Shown: one piece after another, positions 17,515 through 26,878 of the stretch
How positions within the stretch are numbered: position 1 is the first letter of the stretch
Layout of the letters: every line of letters starts with the position of its first letter
Source: Zestomonas insulae
GTDB lineage: Bacteria; Pseudomonadota; Gammaproteobacteria; Pseudomonadales; Pseudomonadaceae
Reading direction: 5' to 3'
Assembly (NCBI RefSeq): GCF_016901015.1
Contig: NZ_JAFEUP010000006.1
Span: forward strand, 310,001 to 374,000
DNA length: 64,000 bases
Translations under genes and position numbers: made by a program
Notes under the pieces: model-generated
Told to the model about the DNA's origin: nothing
The model's database searches: none
What the model saw: the letters and a program-made list of their open reading frames with translations, nothing else

Positions 17515-18840
17515 TCAGCGCGGGGTGCGGCTGTCGCGCAGGCGATGCGCCGGGATGCCGATCAGCAGCAAAAGCGCACCCAGCACCATCACCGCGGCCA
17601 TCACATCGAAGGCCAGATAGAGGCTGCCGGTCGCCGATTTGATCGCGCCGACGGCCGCCTGGCTGAGCACCCCGGCCAGGTTGCCGAGGCTGCTGATGAT
17701 CGCGATGCCGCCTGCCGCCCCGGCGCTGCTCAGCAGGGCTGGCGGGATCGTCCAGAACAGCGGGATCGCCGACAGCGCGGCGGCGGCACCCAGGCTCATC
17801 AGGAAGATCGACAGCACCACATTGCCCTGCACCAGGCCGAGCAGGGCGAAGCTGCCGGCGCCGACCAGCATGGTCAGGCCGAGGTGCCAGCGGCGCTCCA
17901 TGTGCCGGTCGGAACTGCGTCCCAGCAGGTACATGGCGCACAACGCGACGAGGAAGGGCAGGGCGGCGAGCACGCCGATCTGCTTCAGGTCTTCCAGGCC
18001 GAAGCCGCGGATCAGCGTTGGAATCCAGTAGGTCACGGTGTTCGAGCCGCTATAGATGCAGAAGTACACCAGCCCGGCGATGTACAGGCGCGGGTCGCGC
18101 AGCACGCCGCCGAAGTGGCTGTGCGTGGTGTGCGGTTCGCTGGCCAGCGCCTGGGTGATCTGGCGCTTCTCGTCATCGCTCAGCCAGGTGGCCTGCTCGG
18201 GGCGGTCGGTCAGCCAGAACCAGCCGAACACGCCGAGCAGGATGGTCGGCGCGCCGGTGAGGATGAACAGCATCTGCCAGTCCTTGAAGCCCAGCCAGCC
18301 GTCCAGGTGGGTCATGATCACCCCGGACAGCGGCCCGCAGATGATCCCGGCGACCATCGCCGACATCAGGAACCCGGCGGTGACCCGGCCACGCAGCGAG
18401 GCCGGCAGCCAGTAGGTCATGTACAGGATCACCCCGGGAAAGAACCCGGCTTCCGCGATGCCGAGGACAAAGCGCGCGGCGATCAGCTGGTTGGCGCTGG
18501 TGACGAAGGCGGTCGCCACGGTCACCAGTCCCCACAGCACCATGATGCGGGTCAGGGTGACGCGCGCGCCGACCCGTTGCATGTACAGGTTGCTCGGCAC
18601 CTCGAAGAGGATGTAGCCGAGGTAGAAGATTCCCGCGCCGATGCCGTAGGCGGCATCGCTGAGCAGGATGTCCTCGGCCATGCGCAGCTTGGCGAAGGAC
18701 AGGTTGACCCGGTCGATGGCGTTGACGATGAAGGCCAGCAGCAGGAATGGCATCAGGCGCCAGAGCACCTTGGCGTAGACGCTTTTCACCAGCGGCGGCG
18801 CGGTGGCGGTGGTCGGGTATTGCTCGAGGGTGTCGCTCAT
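17515..18840 (-). CDS. MFS transporter, anion:cation symporter (ACS) type
   Basis: 441 aa from the ATG at 18840, which has AGGAG 7 nt upstream; an upstream extension to 18918 is not supported. About 12 hydrophobic helices. The first contains IVNAIDRVNLSFAKL, typical of the ACS family that imports organic anions such as hydroxyphenylacetate, phthalate, tartrate and other carboxylates. GIAEAGFFPGVILYMTYW is another family hallmark. Likely the inner-membrane importer for a carboxylate substrate of this catabolic region. It is transcribed away from the gene at 19308 and convergent with LuxR regulator 2. Confidence 0.9.
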   Translation of the reverse strand: MSDTLEQYPTTATAPPLVKSVYAKVLWRLMPFLLLAFIVNAIDRVNLSFAKLRMAEDILLSDAAYGIGAGIFYLGYILFEVPSNLYMQRVGARVTLTRIMVLWGLVTVATAFVTSANQLIAARFVLGIAEAGFFPGVILYMTYWLPASLRGRVTAGFLMSAMVAGIICGPLSGVIMTHLDGWLGFKDWQMLFILTGAPTILLGVFGWFWLTDRPEQATWLSDDEKRQITQALASEPHTTHSHFGGVLRDPRLYIAGLVYFCIYSGSNTVTYWIPTLIRGFGLEDLKQIGVLAALPFLVALCAMYLLGRSSDRHMERRWHLGLTMLVGAGSFALLGLVQGNVVLSIFLMSLGAAAALSAIPLFWTIPPALLSSAGAAGGIAIISSLGNLAGVLSQAAVGAIKSATGSLYLAFDVMAAVMVLGALLLLIGIPAHRLRDSRTPR

Positions 18841-19307
18841 GTGTCGCTCCTGCGGGTGGCCCGCTTGTTGTTCTTGGGCTGGGGCGTGACGGCGGTCCGC
18901 AGCGCTGACGGAATACATTTTTGAAGCCGTAGGGCGAGTATAAGGACGACCGGTGGCCTGCCTTTCCGGATCGCCATGATCGCTAACATGCTGATTTGGT
19001 GAGAAAAATCAGGCTTTTGGCGGAGCCGTTGGGCAGACCTTCCGTGTTCGGCCGTCAGGCCGCCTGGGCGTGCCGGCCGTGGCGCGGCTCAGGCGTTGCG
19101 CGCTCGTTCCGCCGGCCTGCACGCCGCCCCCGCCGGGCTGTTCAGCCGGCCCTCGCATCGAGTCGCGACCGCCAGAGTGCCCCCCACAAAGGGAAGGTGT
19201 GCGCCGGGCGTGCTCCGGTTTCTCCTACGCGCGTTGAGCTGGCGTTGTGCCGCCTCAGCAATGGTTTCGTCGTCGATCTGCCACAACAACAAGAAGGACA
19301 CCGGACG
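18841..19307. other. Divergent intergenic region, 467 nt
   Basis: The region lies between the MFS gene (-) and the exported-protein gene (+). A dyad CTGATTT...AAATCAG occurs at 18991-19012 and could be an operator for the divergent promoters. The rest is GC-rich with no conserved gene. A continuous frame upstream of 19308 exists but lacks a ribosome site and would bury the signal peptide, so it is not used. Confidence 0.45.
18991..19012. promoter_or_regulatory. CTGATTT-N8-AAATCAG dyad in MFS/exported-protein intergenic region
   Basis: Seven-bp perfect arms in an AT-richer pocket, 151 nt upstream of the MFS start. Position and symmetry suggest a regulator site; no family is assigned. Confidence 0.3.
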
Positions 19308-20036
19308 ATGCGAAAGACCCTGCTACTGCTCTGCCTGCTGCAGCCGCTGCTGGCCAGCGGAAACACCCTCGATGCCCAGCGGTTGAGCGAAATCGGCAGC
19401 CGCAGCAAGCTGCTCTGTGCCAGTGCCATGGCCTACTTCGATCCGCGCGAGGATGAGCCCGACGCACGTGGGCTGACCTCGGTGTACCACAACCTCATGG
19501 CGCTCGACACGCTGGTGGTGCAGCTGGGCGGCTCGGCGACCATGCAGCGTCCGCTGCTGAGCATGCGTTCGCTGTTCGAGACCCTGGAGGCCATGCCGCG
19601 CCAGGACGGGGCGCAGTTTCCGGCGCTGGTGCGGCAACTGCTGGAGGCGAGTGCCGAGCTGCAACAGACCGCCCGGGTGGACGCCAGCACGGTCGGCGGT
19701 GATGCCCTGGCGCAGGGGCTGGGCGCGCAGAGCCAGGCGCTGGCGGCGCTGCTGCTGGACTACCAGCTGCGCGGTTACCCGATGCCCGATCCGCAGCCCT
19801 TCGCGCTGAGCAGCGAGCAGGTCCGGCAGTTCGATGCCGAGGTCAGCCAGCGCTTCGAGCGGCTGCAAGCCGGCTACCCGCAGCACGCCGCGGCGCTCGG
19901 CAAGATCGACAACACCTATCGTTTCGTCCGCACCCAACTGCTGCAGGGCAACGGCCACCTCAGCGGCGGCGCCACGTTCTACCTGGACCGCGCAATCAGC
20001 GACCTGGATGATCTCGCGGCGACGGTCAGTGAGTGA
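19308..20036 (+). CDS. Exported protein of unknown function
   Basis: 242 aa from ATG 19308, preceded by AAGAAGGA. The N-terminus MRKTLLLLCLLQPLLASG is a signal peptide with likely cleavage near ASG/NT. The rest is soluble and mostly helical-looking (repeated LxxLL and Gln/Ala-rich stretches), with one Cys shortly after the signal. No catalytic motif and no family were recognised. It lies between the divergent MFS gene and the ACAD at 20222, which it precedes by 185 nt, so it could be co-transcribed with that ACAD. A periplasmic accessory or sensor role is possible but not shown. Confidence 0.75.
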   Translation: MRKTLLLLCLLQPLLASGNTLDAQRLSEIGSRSKLLCASAMAYFDPREDEPDARGLTSVYHNLMALDTLVVQLGGSATMQRPLLSMRSLFETLEAMPRQDGAQFPALVRQLLEASAELQQTARVDASTVGGDALAQGLGAQSQALAALLLDYQLRGYPMPDPQPFALSSEQVRQFDAEVSQRFERLQAGYPQHAAALGKIDNTYRFVRTQLLQGNGHLSGGATFYLDRAISDLDDLAATVSE

Positions 20037-20221
20037 GCTGACCGGCGCATGCCGCGTCACGGCTGTGCTGGCGGCTGACCCGGCCTGGAGCCCAGCGGCG
20101 CCGCCTGCGCCTGTACCTACTCGCAACGAGGGGGCGGATTGGCGGCGAAGCCACCTATCGTGAGGCGAAGCGCCAGCGACATGGCCGGCGCGTCGATCCA
20201 TCCGCTTTCAGGGCCCATCCG

Positions 20222-21364
<1,143 letters not shown>

Positions 21365-21374
21365 GCTGCAGCCG

Positions 21375-21397
21375 AGCCCCCTCTGTTCGAGGGGGCT
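21375..21397 (+). terminator. Hairpin terminator candidate after ACAD paralogue 1
   Basis: AGCCCCCTC (21375-21383) pairs perfectly with GAGGGGGCT (21389-21397), with a 5-nt loop, 10 nt after the stop codon. It belongs to the C-run/G-run hairpin group of this region. No T-run follows. Confidence 0.55.
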
Positions 21398-21449
21398 GGG
21401 CTTCGGCTACGGTGCTCATCATCGCTGACGGATATCAGGTTTTTGCGCG

Positions 21450-21490
21450 ATGCCTGTCCGCAAGGCAGGCATTGGCAACGGCTATGCTTT
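21450..21490 (+). promoter_or_regulatory. Dyad and sigma54-like -24/-12 candidate upstream of LuxR regulator 3
   Basis: ATGCCTG (21450-21456) and CAGGCAT (21466-21472) form a 7-bp inverted repeat with a 9-nt spacer. Directly after it, TTGGCAACGGCTATGCTTTC has GG (21474-21475) and GC (21486-21487) exactly 10 nt apart, the sigma54 spacing. The match to the sigma54 consensus is partial, and no enhancer-binding protein is encoded in the window. Confidence 0.25.
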
Positions 21491-21567
21491 CGCTATTCGG
21501 CCTGGCACGGTACGCCTGGTCCTGCGATATCGTCTGCAGTTGAGCGGGCCGTGATGGGAGACTTCGT

Positions 21568-24243
21568 GTGGAAATGCATACCGACCGGCAGCTGGTGTCG
21601 ACGAAATTTTCGCCGCCGCGCATCGGCACTCAATCGATTCCGCGCCAGCGCCTGCTGGATGCCTTCCAGGGCATGGCGCAACGCCGGGTAGGGCTGGTAA
21701 CGGGGAGTCCCGGCTTCGGCAAGACCACGCTGCTGGCGCAATGGCGCCAGGAAGTAATGCGTACCGGCGCCGATGTGGCCTGGCTGTCGCTCAGCGTCGA
21801 CGACAAGCACCTGTCGATCTTCTTCGCCTACCTGCGTGGCGCGCTGCAGCGCCTGGGCATTCCGTTCGATTCGGGGATACCGCCGGAAGGCGTGCGTCCG
21901 GAATTCATCGATGAGGTGGTGGCCGCTATCGTCGAGGGCGCGGCCGGCATCAACAAGGAGCTGTTCCTTGTGCTGGACGACTACCAGCACGTCACCGACC
22001 AGCGCTCGCACCAGCTGATGCAGCGCCTGCTCGACCACAGCCCGGCCAACCTGCATTTCATCATCGTCTCGCGGGTCGCGCCGCCGCTCAGCTTCGGCCG
22101 CCTGCGGCTGCTCGACGAAGTGGTGGACATCGACTGCGCGGCGCTGCCGTTCGACCTCGGCGAGACGCGCGCCTTTCTCGACCTCAACCTGACGGCGCTC
22201 AAGCTGAGCACCGAGGAAGTCCATCTGGTTCAGGAGCTGACCAGCGGCTGGCCGGCCAGTCTGCAGCTGATCCTGATTCTGCTGCGCAGTGACCCGGATG
22301 CACGCGCCACGCTGCGCGACCTCGGCTGGCGCTCCGATGACCTGCAGACCTACCTCGCCGAAGAGGTGCTGGCCAACCTGCCGGTCGAACTGGCCGGCTT
22401 CATGGAGCGGATCAGCATCTGCCGGCGTTTCAACGCCTCGCTCGCCGAGGCGGTGACCGGTTGTCAGGACGCCGCGGCCCTGCTCAAGCGCATGGACGAG
22501 GAAAATCTGATGATCGTCCGCGTCGAGTCCGACGATCGCCAGCCCTGGTACCGCTTCCACGCGCTGTTCGGCGACTTCCTCGCCGCCCGACTGACCCGCC
22601 AGCATCAGCGCGAGCTGGTCGAGCTGCACCGCCGCGCCGCGCGCTGGCTGGACGCGCATGGCTTGCTGGCCGAAGCGGTGCGCCACGCCACGCTGGGCGA
22701 GGACCTGGGCTTTGCTGCCGAGATGATCGAGCGCGCCACCCCGGCGAGCTGGAGTCTCGACCAACTCAGCCCGCTGTTGCGCCTGCTCGAGCGGCTGCCG
22801 CAGGACATTCTGTTCTCCCGTCCACGGCTGTTTTTCCTCGGTTGCCTGGCGTATGCGCTGACCGCGCGGCCGGCCAAGGCCGAGCTGTGGCTGGAGCAGT
22901 TCCGCCAGAGCGGCGCCGCGCAGCCGGCCGACATTCTCCATCGACTGCCCCTGGTGCAGGCCGCCATCGAGGTGCAGCGCGACCGCTCCGATCCGATCAT
23001 CGGGCTGCTCGAAGGCTTCGAGCCCCTGGCCGAGGACTATTCGGTGACCCGCTTTGGCGCGCCGGCACTGCTCGCCATCGCCTATTGCGCGGCCGGGCGT
23101 TACGCCGACGCGCTGCGCTGCCTGGATGAGAACCCGATTCCGGAAAGCGAACGCGACTCGGAAATGGCGCTGATTGGCGAAGGGGCGCGAACCACCTGCC
23201 ACCTGCAGGCGGGGCGCATGGTCGATGCCGAGCAGAGCGGCGTCGTGCAACTGGCCCGCGCGGTGGCGGTGCATGGCCACCGCTCGGCCAGTGCCTACCT
23301 GGGTGCGGCGTCATTGGCGGAGGTCTACCGCGAGCAGGATCGTCTCGACGAAGCCCGGGAGACCCTGGCCAACCGCCATGGCCTGCTGCAATGGGCGATG
23401 CCCGACACCATGCAGCGGGCGAGCATCTGCCGCGCGCGCCTCGACCTGTTGCAGGAGTCGCCGGCAGTGGCGATGGCCTTCCTCGACCGGCAAGTTCGCC
23501 ACTTTCGCCATCTTGGCCTGCAGCGTCCGCTGGTGCAGTGCCTGGCGGAGCAGTCGCGGCTCGCCTTGCTGCTGCATGATCGCAACGCTGCTGCGGAGCG
23601 GCTGACCCAGATCGATCAGGTCGCCGCGGCCTTCCAGGAGGCCAGTGGTTTCTTTGCCGAGATTCCCGCCATTGCTTCGCTGGCGCGGGTGCGCATCTGC
23701 CTGGCTGACAACTATCCGGATCGGGCGCTGGAGGCATTGCACGGCTTGCGTGACTACGCGCAGCGTTACCAGCGCGGTCAGCTGACGGTGCTGGCGCTGT
23801 TGCTGGAAGCCCAGGCGCGCGCCGACCTGCGCGAGGGCGAGCGCGTCGAGGCGTTGCTGGTCGCGGCGCTGCGCCTGGGCGCCGAGCTGGGCCTGGTGCG
23901 CACCTTCCTCGATGAGGGGCCGGCCCTGCAGCGTCTGCTGGTACCGCTCTCGGAGCGTGCGCCGAGCGAGTACCTGAGCAATCTGCTCGGTCGCTTCAAT
24001 GGCGGCGACCCGTCCGGGCATGGTGGTGAGGCGGCCGGACCGACGGCGCAGCCGCTGCTCACGCCGCGTGAGCTGGCGATCCTGCAGCTGATCAACCAGG
24101 CCATGTCCAACAAGCGCGTGGCCCTGACGCTGAACATTTCGCTGGAAACGGTGAAGTGGAACCTCAAGAACATCTACGTGAAGCTCGGCGTTTCCAGCCG
24201 CTACGACGCCATCTCCTGGGCGCGCAAGCACAACGTGATCTGA
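21568..24243 (+). CDS. MalT-like LuxR-family ATP-binding transcriptional regulator 3
   Basis: 891 aa from GTG 21568, which has GGGAG 7 nt upstream; ATG 21574 is an alternative two codons in. Walker A GSPGFGKT is at 46-53, a Walker B-like LFLVLDDY follows, and the long helical repeat middle leads to the LuxR HTH (LTPRELAILQLI, NISLETVKWNLKNIYVKLGV). It is a full-length close paralogue of regulator 2 and more distant from regulator 1. It is embedded between two paralogous ACAD genes (20222 and 24516), which suggests it controls the 24516-31641 genes and perhaps 20222. The MalT class is expected to require ATP and an inducer; the inducer may be an acyl-CoA or the free acid. Confidence 0.93.
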   Translation: MEMHTDRQLVSTKFSPPRIGTQSIPRQRLLDAFQGMAQRRVGLVTGSPGFGKTTLLAQWRQEVMRTGADVAWLSLSVDDKHLSIFFAYLRGALQRLGIPFDSGIPPEGVRPEFIDEVVAAIVEGAAGINKELFLVLDDYQHVTDQRSHQLMQRLLDHSPANLHFIIVSRVAPPLSFGRLRLLDEVVDIDCAALPFDLGETRAFLDLNLTALKLSTEEVHLVQELTSGWPASLQLILILLRSDPDARATLRDLGWRSDDLQTYLAEEVLANLPVELAGFMERISICRRFNASLAEAVTGCQDAAALLKRMDEENLMIVRVESDDRQPWYRFHALFGDFLAARLTRQHQRELVELHRRAARWLDAHGLLAEAVRHATLGEDLGFAAEMIERATPASWSLDQLSPLLRLLERLPQDILFSRPRLFFLGCLAYALTARPAKAELWLEQFRQSGAAQPADILHRLPLVQAAIEVQRDRSDPIIGLLEGFEPLAEDYSVTRFGAPALLAIAYCAAGRYADALRCLDENPIPESERDSEMALIGEGARTTCHLQAGRMVDAEQSGVVQLARAVAVHGHRSASAYLGAASLAEVYREQDRLDEARETLANRHGLLQWAMPDTMQRASICRARLDLLQESPAVAMAFLDRQVRHFRHLGLQRPLVQCLAEQSRLALLLHDRNAAAERLTQIDQVAAAFQEASGFFAEIPAIASLARVRICLADNYPDRALEALHGLRDYAQRYQRGQLTVLALLLEAQARADLREGERVEALLVAALRLGAELGLVRTFLDEGPALQRLLVPLSERAPSEYLSNLLGRFNGGDPSGHGGEAAGPTAQPLLTPRELAILQLINQAMSNKRVALTLNISLETVKWNLKNIYVKLGVSSRYDAISWARKHNVI

Positions 24244-24515
24244 GCGCCACCAGCCGGCGCCCGCCGCGCCGGGTTGCGTGGACGCCGGCATGACGGGCGC
24301 CGACTGACAGCGCGCCGCGAGGATAGCCAGCGCACCTGCTGGCCGCCCTCCCCGAGTGAAGGGGGCCGCCGCCTGCGGCCTTTCCAGCCCGCTGCTGGCG
24401 GGGCAGCTGATCCCCCCCTCCGCGAGGGGGACGTCCGCCAGCGACCTCCTCCAATCTTGGCATCAGCCCATCGCGGCATTGCCGCGACGTAGACCAGATC
24501 CGAGGAGAGGCCCCG
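24244..24515. other. Intergenic region, 272 nt, with GC-run hairpins and a dyad
   Basis: The region contains CCCTCCCC (24346-24353) facing GGGGG, a second CCCCCCTC/GAGGGGG hairpin (about 24412-24430), and the dyad TCGCGGCA-T-TGCCGCGA at 24471-24487, 28 nt before the ACAD start. No gene was recognised. The dyad is the best operator candidate for the 24516 operon. Confidence 0.45.
24471..24487. promoter_or_regulatory. Perfect dyad TCGCGGCA-T-TGCCGCGA before the ACAD operon
   Basis: Two 8-bp arms with a single central base, overlapping the likely leader of the 24516 operon. It could block transcription or form an RNA hairpin close to the ribosome site (GAGGAGAGG). Regulatory function is inferred. 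Confidence 0.35.
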
Positions 24516-25661
24516 ATGATTCCACGCACCCTGTTTGATCACGAGCATGAGGAGTTCCGCAACACCGTGCGGCGCTTCTTGGCCGAGGAATGCGCTCCGC
24601 ATCTGGAGCAGTGGGAGACGGATCATCTGGTACCGCGGGCCATCTGGCAGCGCGCCGGTGAGCTCGGCATGCTCAATGCCACCACCCCGGAAGCCTATGG
24701 CGGCCTGGGCCTCGATCGCCTGTTCTCGATGATTGCCACCGAGGAAATCTACCGCGCAGGCCTGGCTTCCGGGCTGATCGGCTTCGGCGTGCACGACATC
24801 GTCGCCGGCTACCTGGTGAACTTCGCCACCGAGGCGCAGAAGCAGCAGTGGCTGCCGAAGCTGGCCGTCGGCGAGGCGATCGGCGCGGTGGCGATGACCG
24901 AGCCGGATACCGGTTCCGACCTGCAGGCGGTGAAGACCCGTGCGGTGCTGGACGGTGACGAGTACGTGATCAACGGTGCCAAGACCTTCATCTCCAACGG
25001 CACCAACTGCGATGTAGTGGTGGTGGTGGCCAAGACCGGCACCAGCGGCAAGGGCGCCCAGGACATCTCGCTGATCCTGGTCGAAGCCGGCCGCGCCGGC
25101 TTCAGCAAATCCAAGCCGCTGAAGAAGGTCGGCCTGCACGCGCAGGACACCACCATGCTGTTCTTCGAAGACTGCCGCGTGCCGAAGGAGAACATCCTCG
25201 GCGGCGTGCCGGGACAGGGCTTCATCCACCTAATGAAGGAACTCGCCTGGGAGCGCCTGTCGATCGCCATCAGCAGCGTCGCCGGCTCGCTGGCCGTGCT
25301 CGAGCACACCCTCGACTACACCCGCGGCCGCACCGTGTTCGGCAAACCGATCTTCGAGTTCCAGAACACCCGCTTCAAGCTTGCCGATCTGAAGATGCAG
25401 CTGGCCGTGGCGCAGAACTACGTCGACCGCTGCATGGAGCAGTGCCTGGCGCGGACCCTGACGCCGGAAGCGGCGGCCTCCGCCAAGCTGTTCTGCTCGG
25501 ACCTGTACACCAAGGTGGTCGACGAGTGCCTGCAGCTGCACGGCGGCAACGGCTACATGCTCGAGTACCCGGTAGCCCGTCACTACCTCGATCACCGCGT
25601 CCTGCGTATTGCCGGCGGCGCCAACGACATCATGAAAGACCTGGTCGGGCGCACGCTCTGA
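24516..25661 (+). CDS. Acyl-CoA dehydrogenase (long-chain/isovaleryl type), paralogue 2 of 3
   Basis: 381 aa. FAD motif AMTEPDTGSDLQAVKTRAV. Helix-G base Glu246 in LAWERLSIA; the C-terminal position is Gly (RIAGGANDIM). Shares long identical protein blocks with the 20222 paralogue (for example NGAKTFISNGTNCDVVVVVA) but with many synonymous codon differences. A strong GAGGAGAGG ribosome site precedes the ATG. It is the first gene of a plus-strand operon with a third ACAD paralogue 25 nt downstream, which could form homo- or hetero-oligomers with it. Confidence 0.92.
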   Translation: MIPRTLFDHEHEEFRNTVRRFLAEECAPHLEQWETDHLVPRAIWQRAGELGMLNATTPEAYGGLGLDRLFSMIATEEIYRAGLASGLIGFGVHDIVAGYLVNFATEAQKQQWLPKLAVGEAIGAVAMTEPDTGSDLQAVKTRAVLDGDEYVINGAKTFISNGTNCDVVVVVAKTGTSGKGAQDISLILVEAGRAGFSKSKPLKKVGLHAQDTTMLFFEDCRVPKENILGGVPGQGFIHLMKELAWERLSIAISSVAGSLAVLEHTLDYTRGRTVFGKPIFEFQNTRFKLADLKMQLAVAQNYVDRCMEQCLARTLTPEAAASAKLFCSDLYTKVVDECLQLHGGNGYMLEYPVARHYLDHRVLRIAGGANDIMKDLVGRTL

Positions 25662-25686
25662 TCCCGCTCGCCGAGAGGAATACGCC

Positions 25687-26838
25687 ATGGAATATCTAAT
25701 CCCCCGCACCCTGTTCAGCTCCGAGCACGACGAGTTCCGCCGCGCCGTGCGGCGCTTCATGGAAAGCGAAGTCGCGCCGTTCCACGCCCAGTGGGAAAAG
25801 GACAAGTGCGTGCCGCGCGAAGTCTGGCGCAAGGCCGGCGAGCTGGGCATGTTGCTGCCGTCGATCCCCGAAGAATATGAAGGCCCCGGTGCCGACCGCT
25901 TGTTCGACATGATCTTCGGCGAGGAATTCTTTCGCGTCGGCGCCACCGGCCTGATCGGTTTCGGCGTGCACGGCCTGGTCGCCTTCTACCTGCTCAACTA
26001 CGGCACCGAGGCGCAAAAGCAGAAGTGGCTGCCGAAGATGGTGGTCGGCGAGGCGGTCGGTTCGATCGCCATGACCGAGCCGAACACCGGCTCCGACCTG
26101 CAGGCGGTCCGCACCCGTGCGGTGCGCGATGGTGACGAGTACGTGCTGAACGGCTCGAAGACCTTCATCTCCAACGGCGCGTCCTGCGACCTCGCCATCG
26201 TGGTGTGCAAGACCGGCACCAGCGGCAAGGGCGCCCAGGACATCTCGCTGATCATCGTCGAGAAGGAGCGCGCCGGCTTCACCCGTTCGCAGCCGCTGGA
26301 AAAGGTCGGCCTGCACGCCCAGGACACCTCGATGCTGTTCTTCGATGACTGCCGCGTACCGGTGGAGAACGTGCTCGGCGGCGTGGAAGGCAAGGGCTTC
26401 TACCAGCTCATGCACGACCTGGCCTGGGAGCGCATCATCGGTGCTGCCGGCTTCCAGGCCCAGGCCGAAGCCGCGCTGGACCACACCATCGAATACACCC
26501 GCACGCGCATGGTGTTCGGCAAGCCGGTGCTCGACTTCCAGAACTCGCGCTTCACCCTGGCGCAGCTGAAGACCGAAGTGCAGATCGGCCGCTCGTTCGT
26601 CGACAGCTGCATGGAATTGCTGCTCAAGGACCAGCTGACCGCCGAGACCGCCTCGATCGCCAAGTACTGGACTGCCGAGCTGAGCAGCCGGGTGGTCGAC
26701 GCGTGCCTGCAGCTGCACGGCGGCAACGGCTACATGACCGAATACCCGATCGCCCGCCTGTACCTGGATACCCGCGGTAACCGCATCTGGGGCGGCACCA
26801 ACGAAATCATGAAAGAAATCATCGCCCGCACCCTGTAA
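25687..26838 (+). CDS. Acyl-CoA dehydrogenase (long-chain/isovaleryl type), paralogue 3 of 3
   Basis: 383 aa. FAD motif AMTEPNTGSDLQAVRTRAV. Base candidate Glu248 in LAWERIIGA; the C-terminal position is Gly (RIWGGTNEIM). Same architecture as the 20222 and 24516 proteins but more divergent, including a distinct N-terminus (MEYLIPRTLFSSEHDEF) and a PSIPEEYEGPG loop. It follows paralogue 2 by 25 nt and precedes the SDR-MaoC fusion by 40 nt. Predicted to catalyse the first beta-oxidation step on a related or successive intermediate. Confidence 0.92.
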   Translation: MEYLIPRTLFSSEHDEFRRAVRRFMESEVAPFHAQWEKDKCVPREVWRKAGELGMLLPSIPEEYEGPGADRLFDMIFGEEFFRVGATGLIGFGVHGLVAFYLLNYGTEAQKQKWLPKMVVGEAVGSIAMTEPNTGSDLQAVRTRAVRDGDEYVLNGSKTFISNGASCDLAIVVCKTGTSGKGAQDISLIIVEKERAGFTRSQPLEKVGLHAQDTSMLFFDDCRVPVENVLGGVEGKGFYQLMHDLAWERIIGAAGFQAQAEAALDHTIEYTRTRMVFGKPVLDFQNSRFTLAQLKTEVQIGRSFVDSCMELLLKDQLTAETASIAKYWTAELSSRVVDACLQLHGGNGYMTEYPIARLYLDTRGNRIWGGTNEIMKEIIARTL

Positions 26839-26878
26839 GGGCGGCTAACCACTATCCCGTTACGGGGAGGAAGCAATC

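Noticed and set aside
18996..19307. Upstream extension of the exported-protein gene
   Set aside because: The extension lacks a ribosome site, is low-complexity Arg/Pro-rich, and would bury a clear signal peptide starting at 19308.
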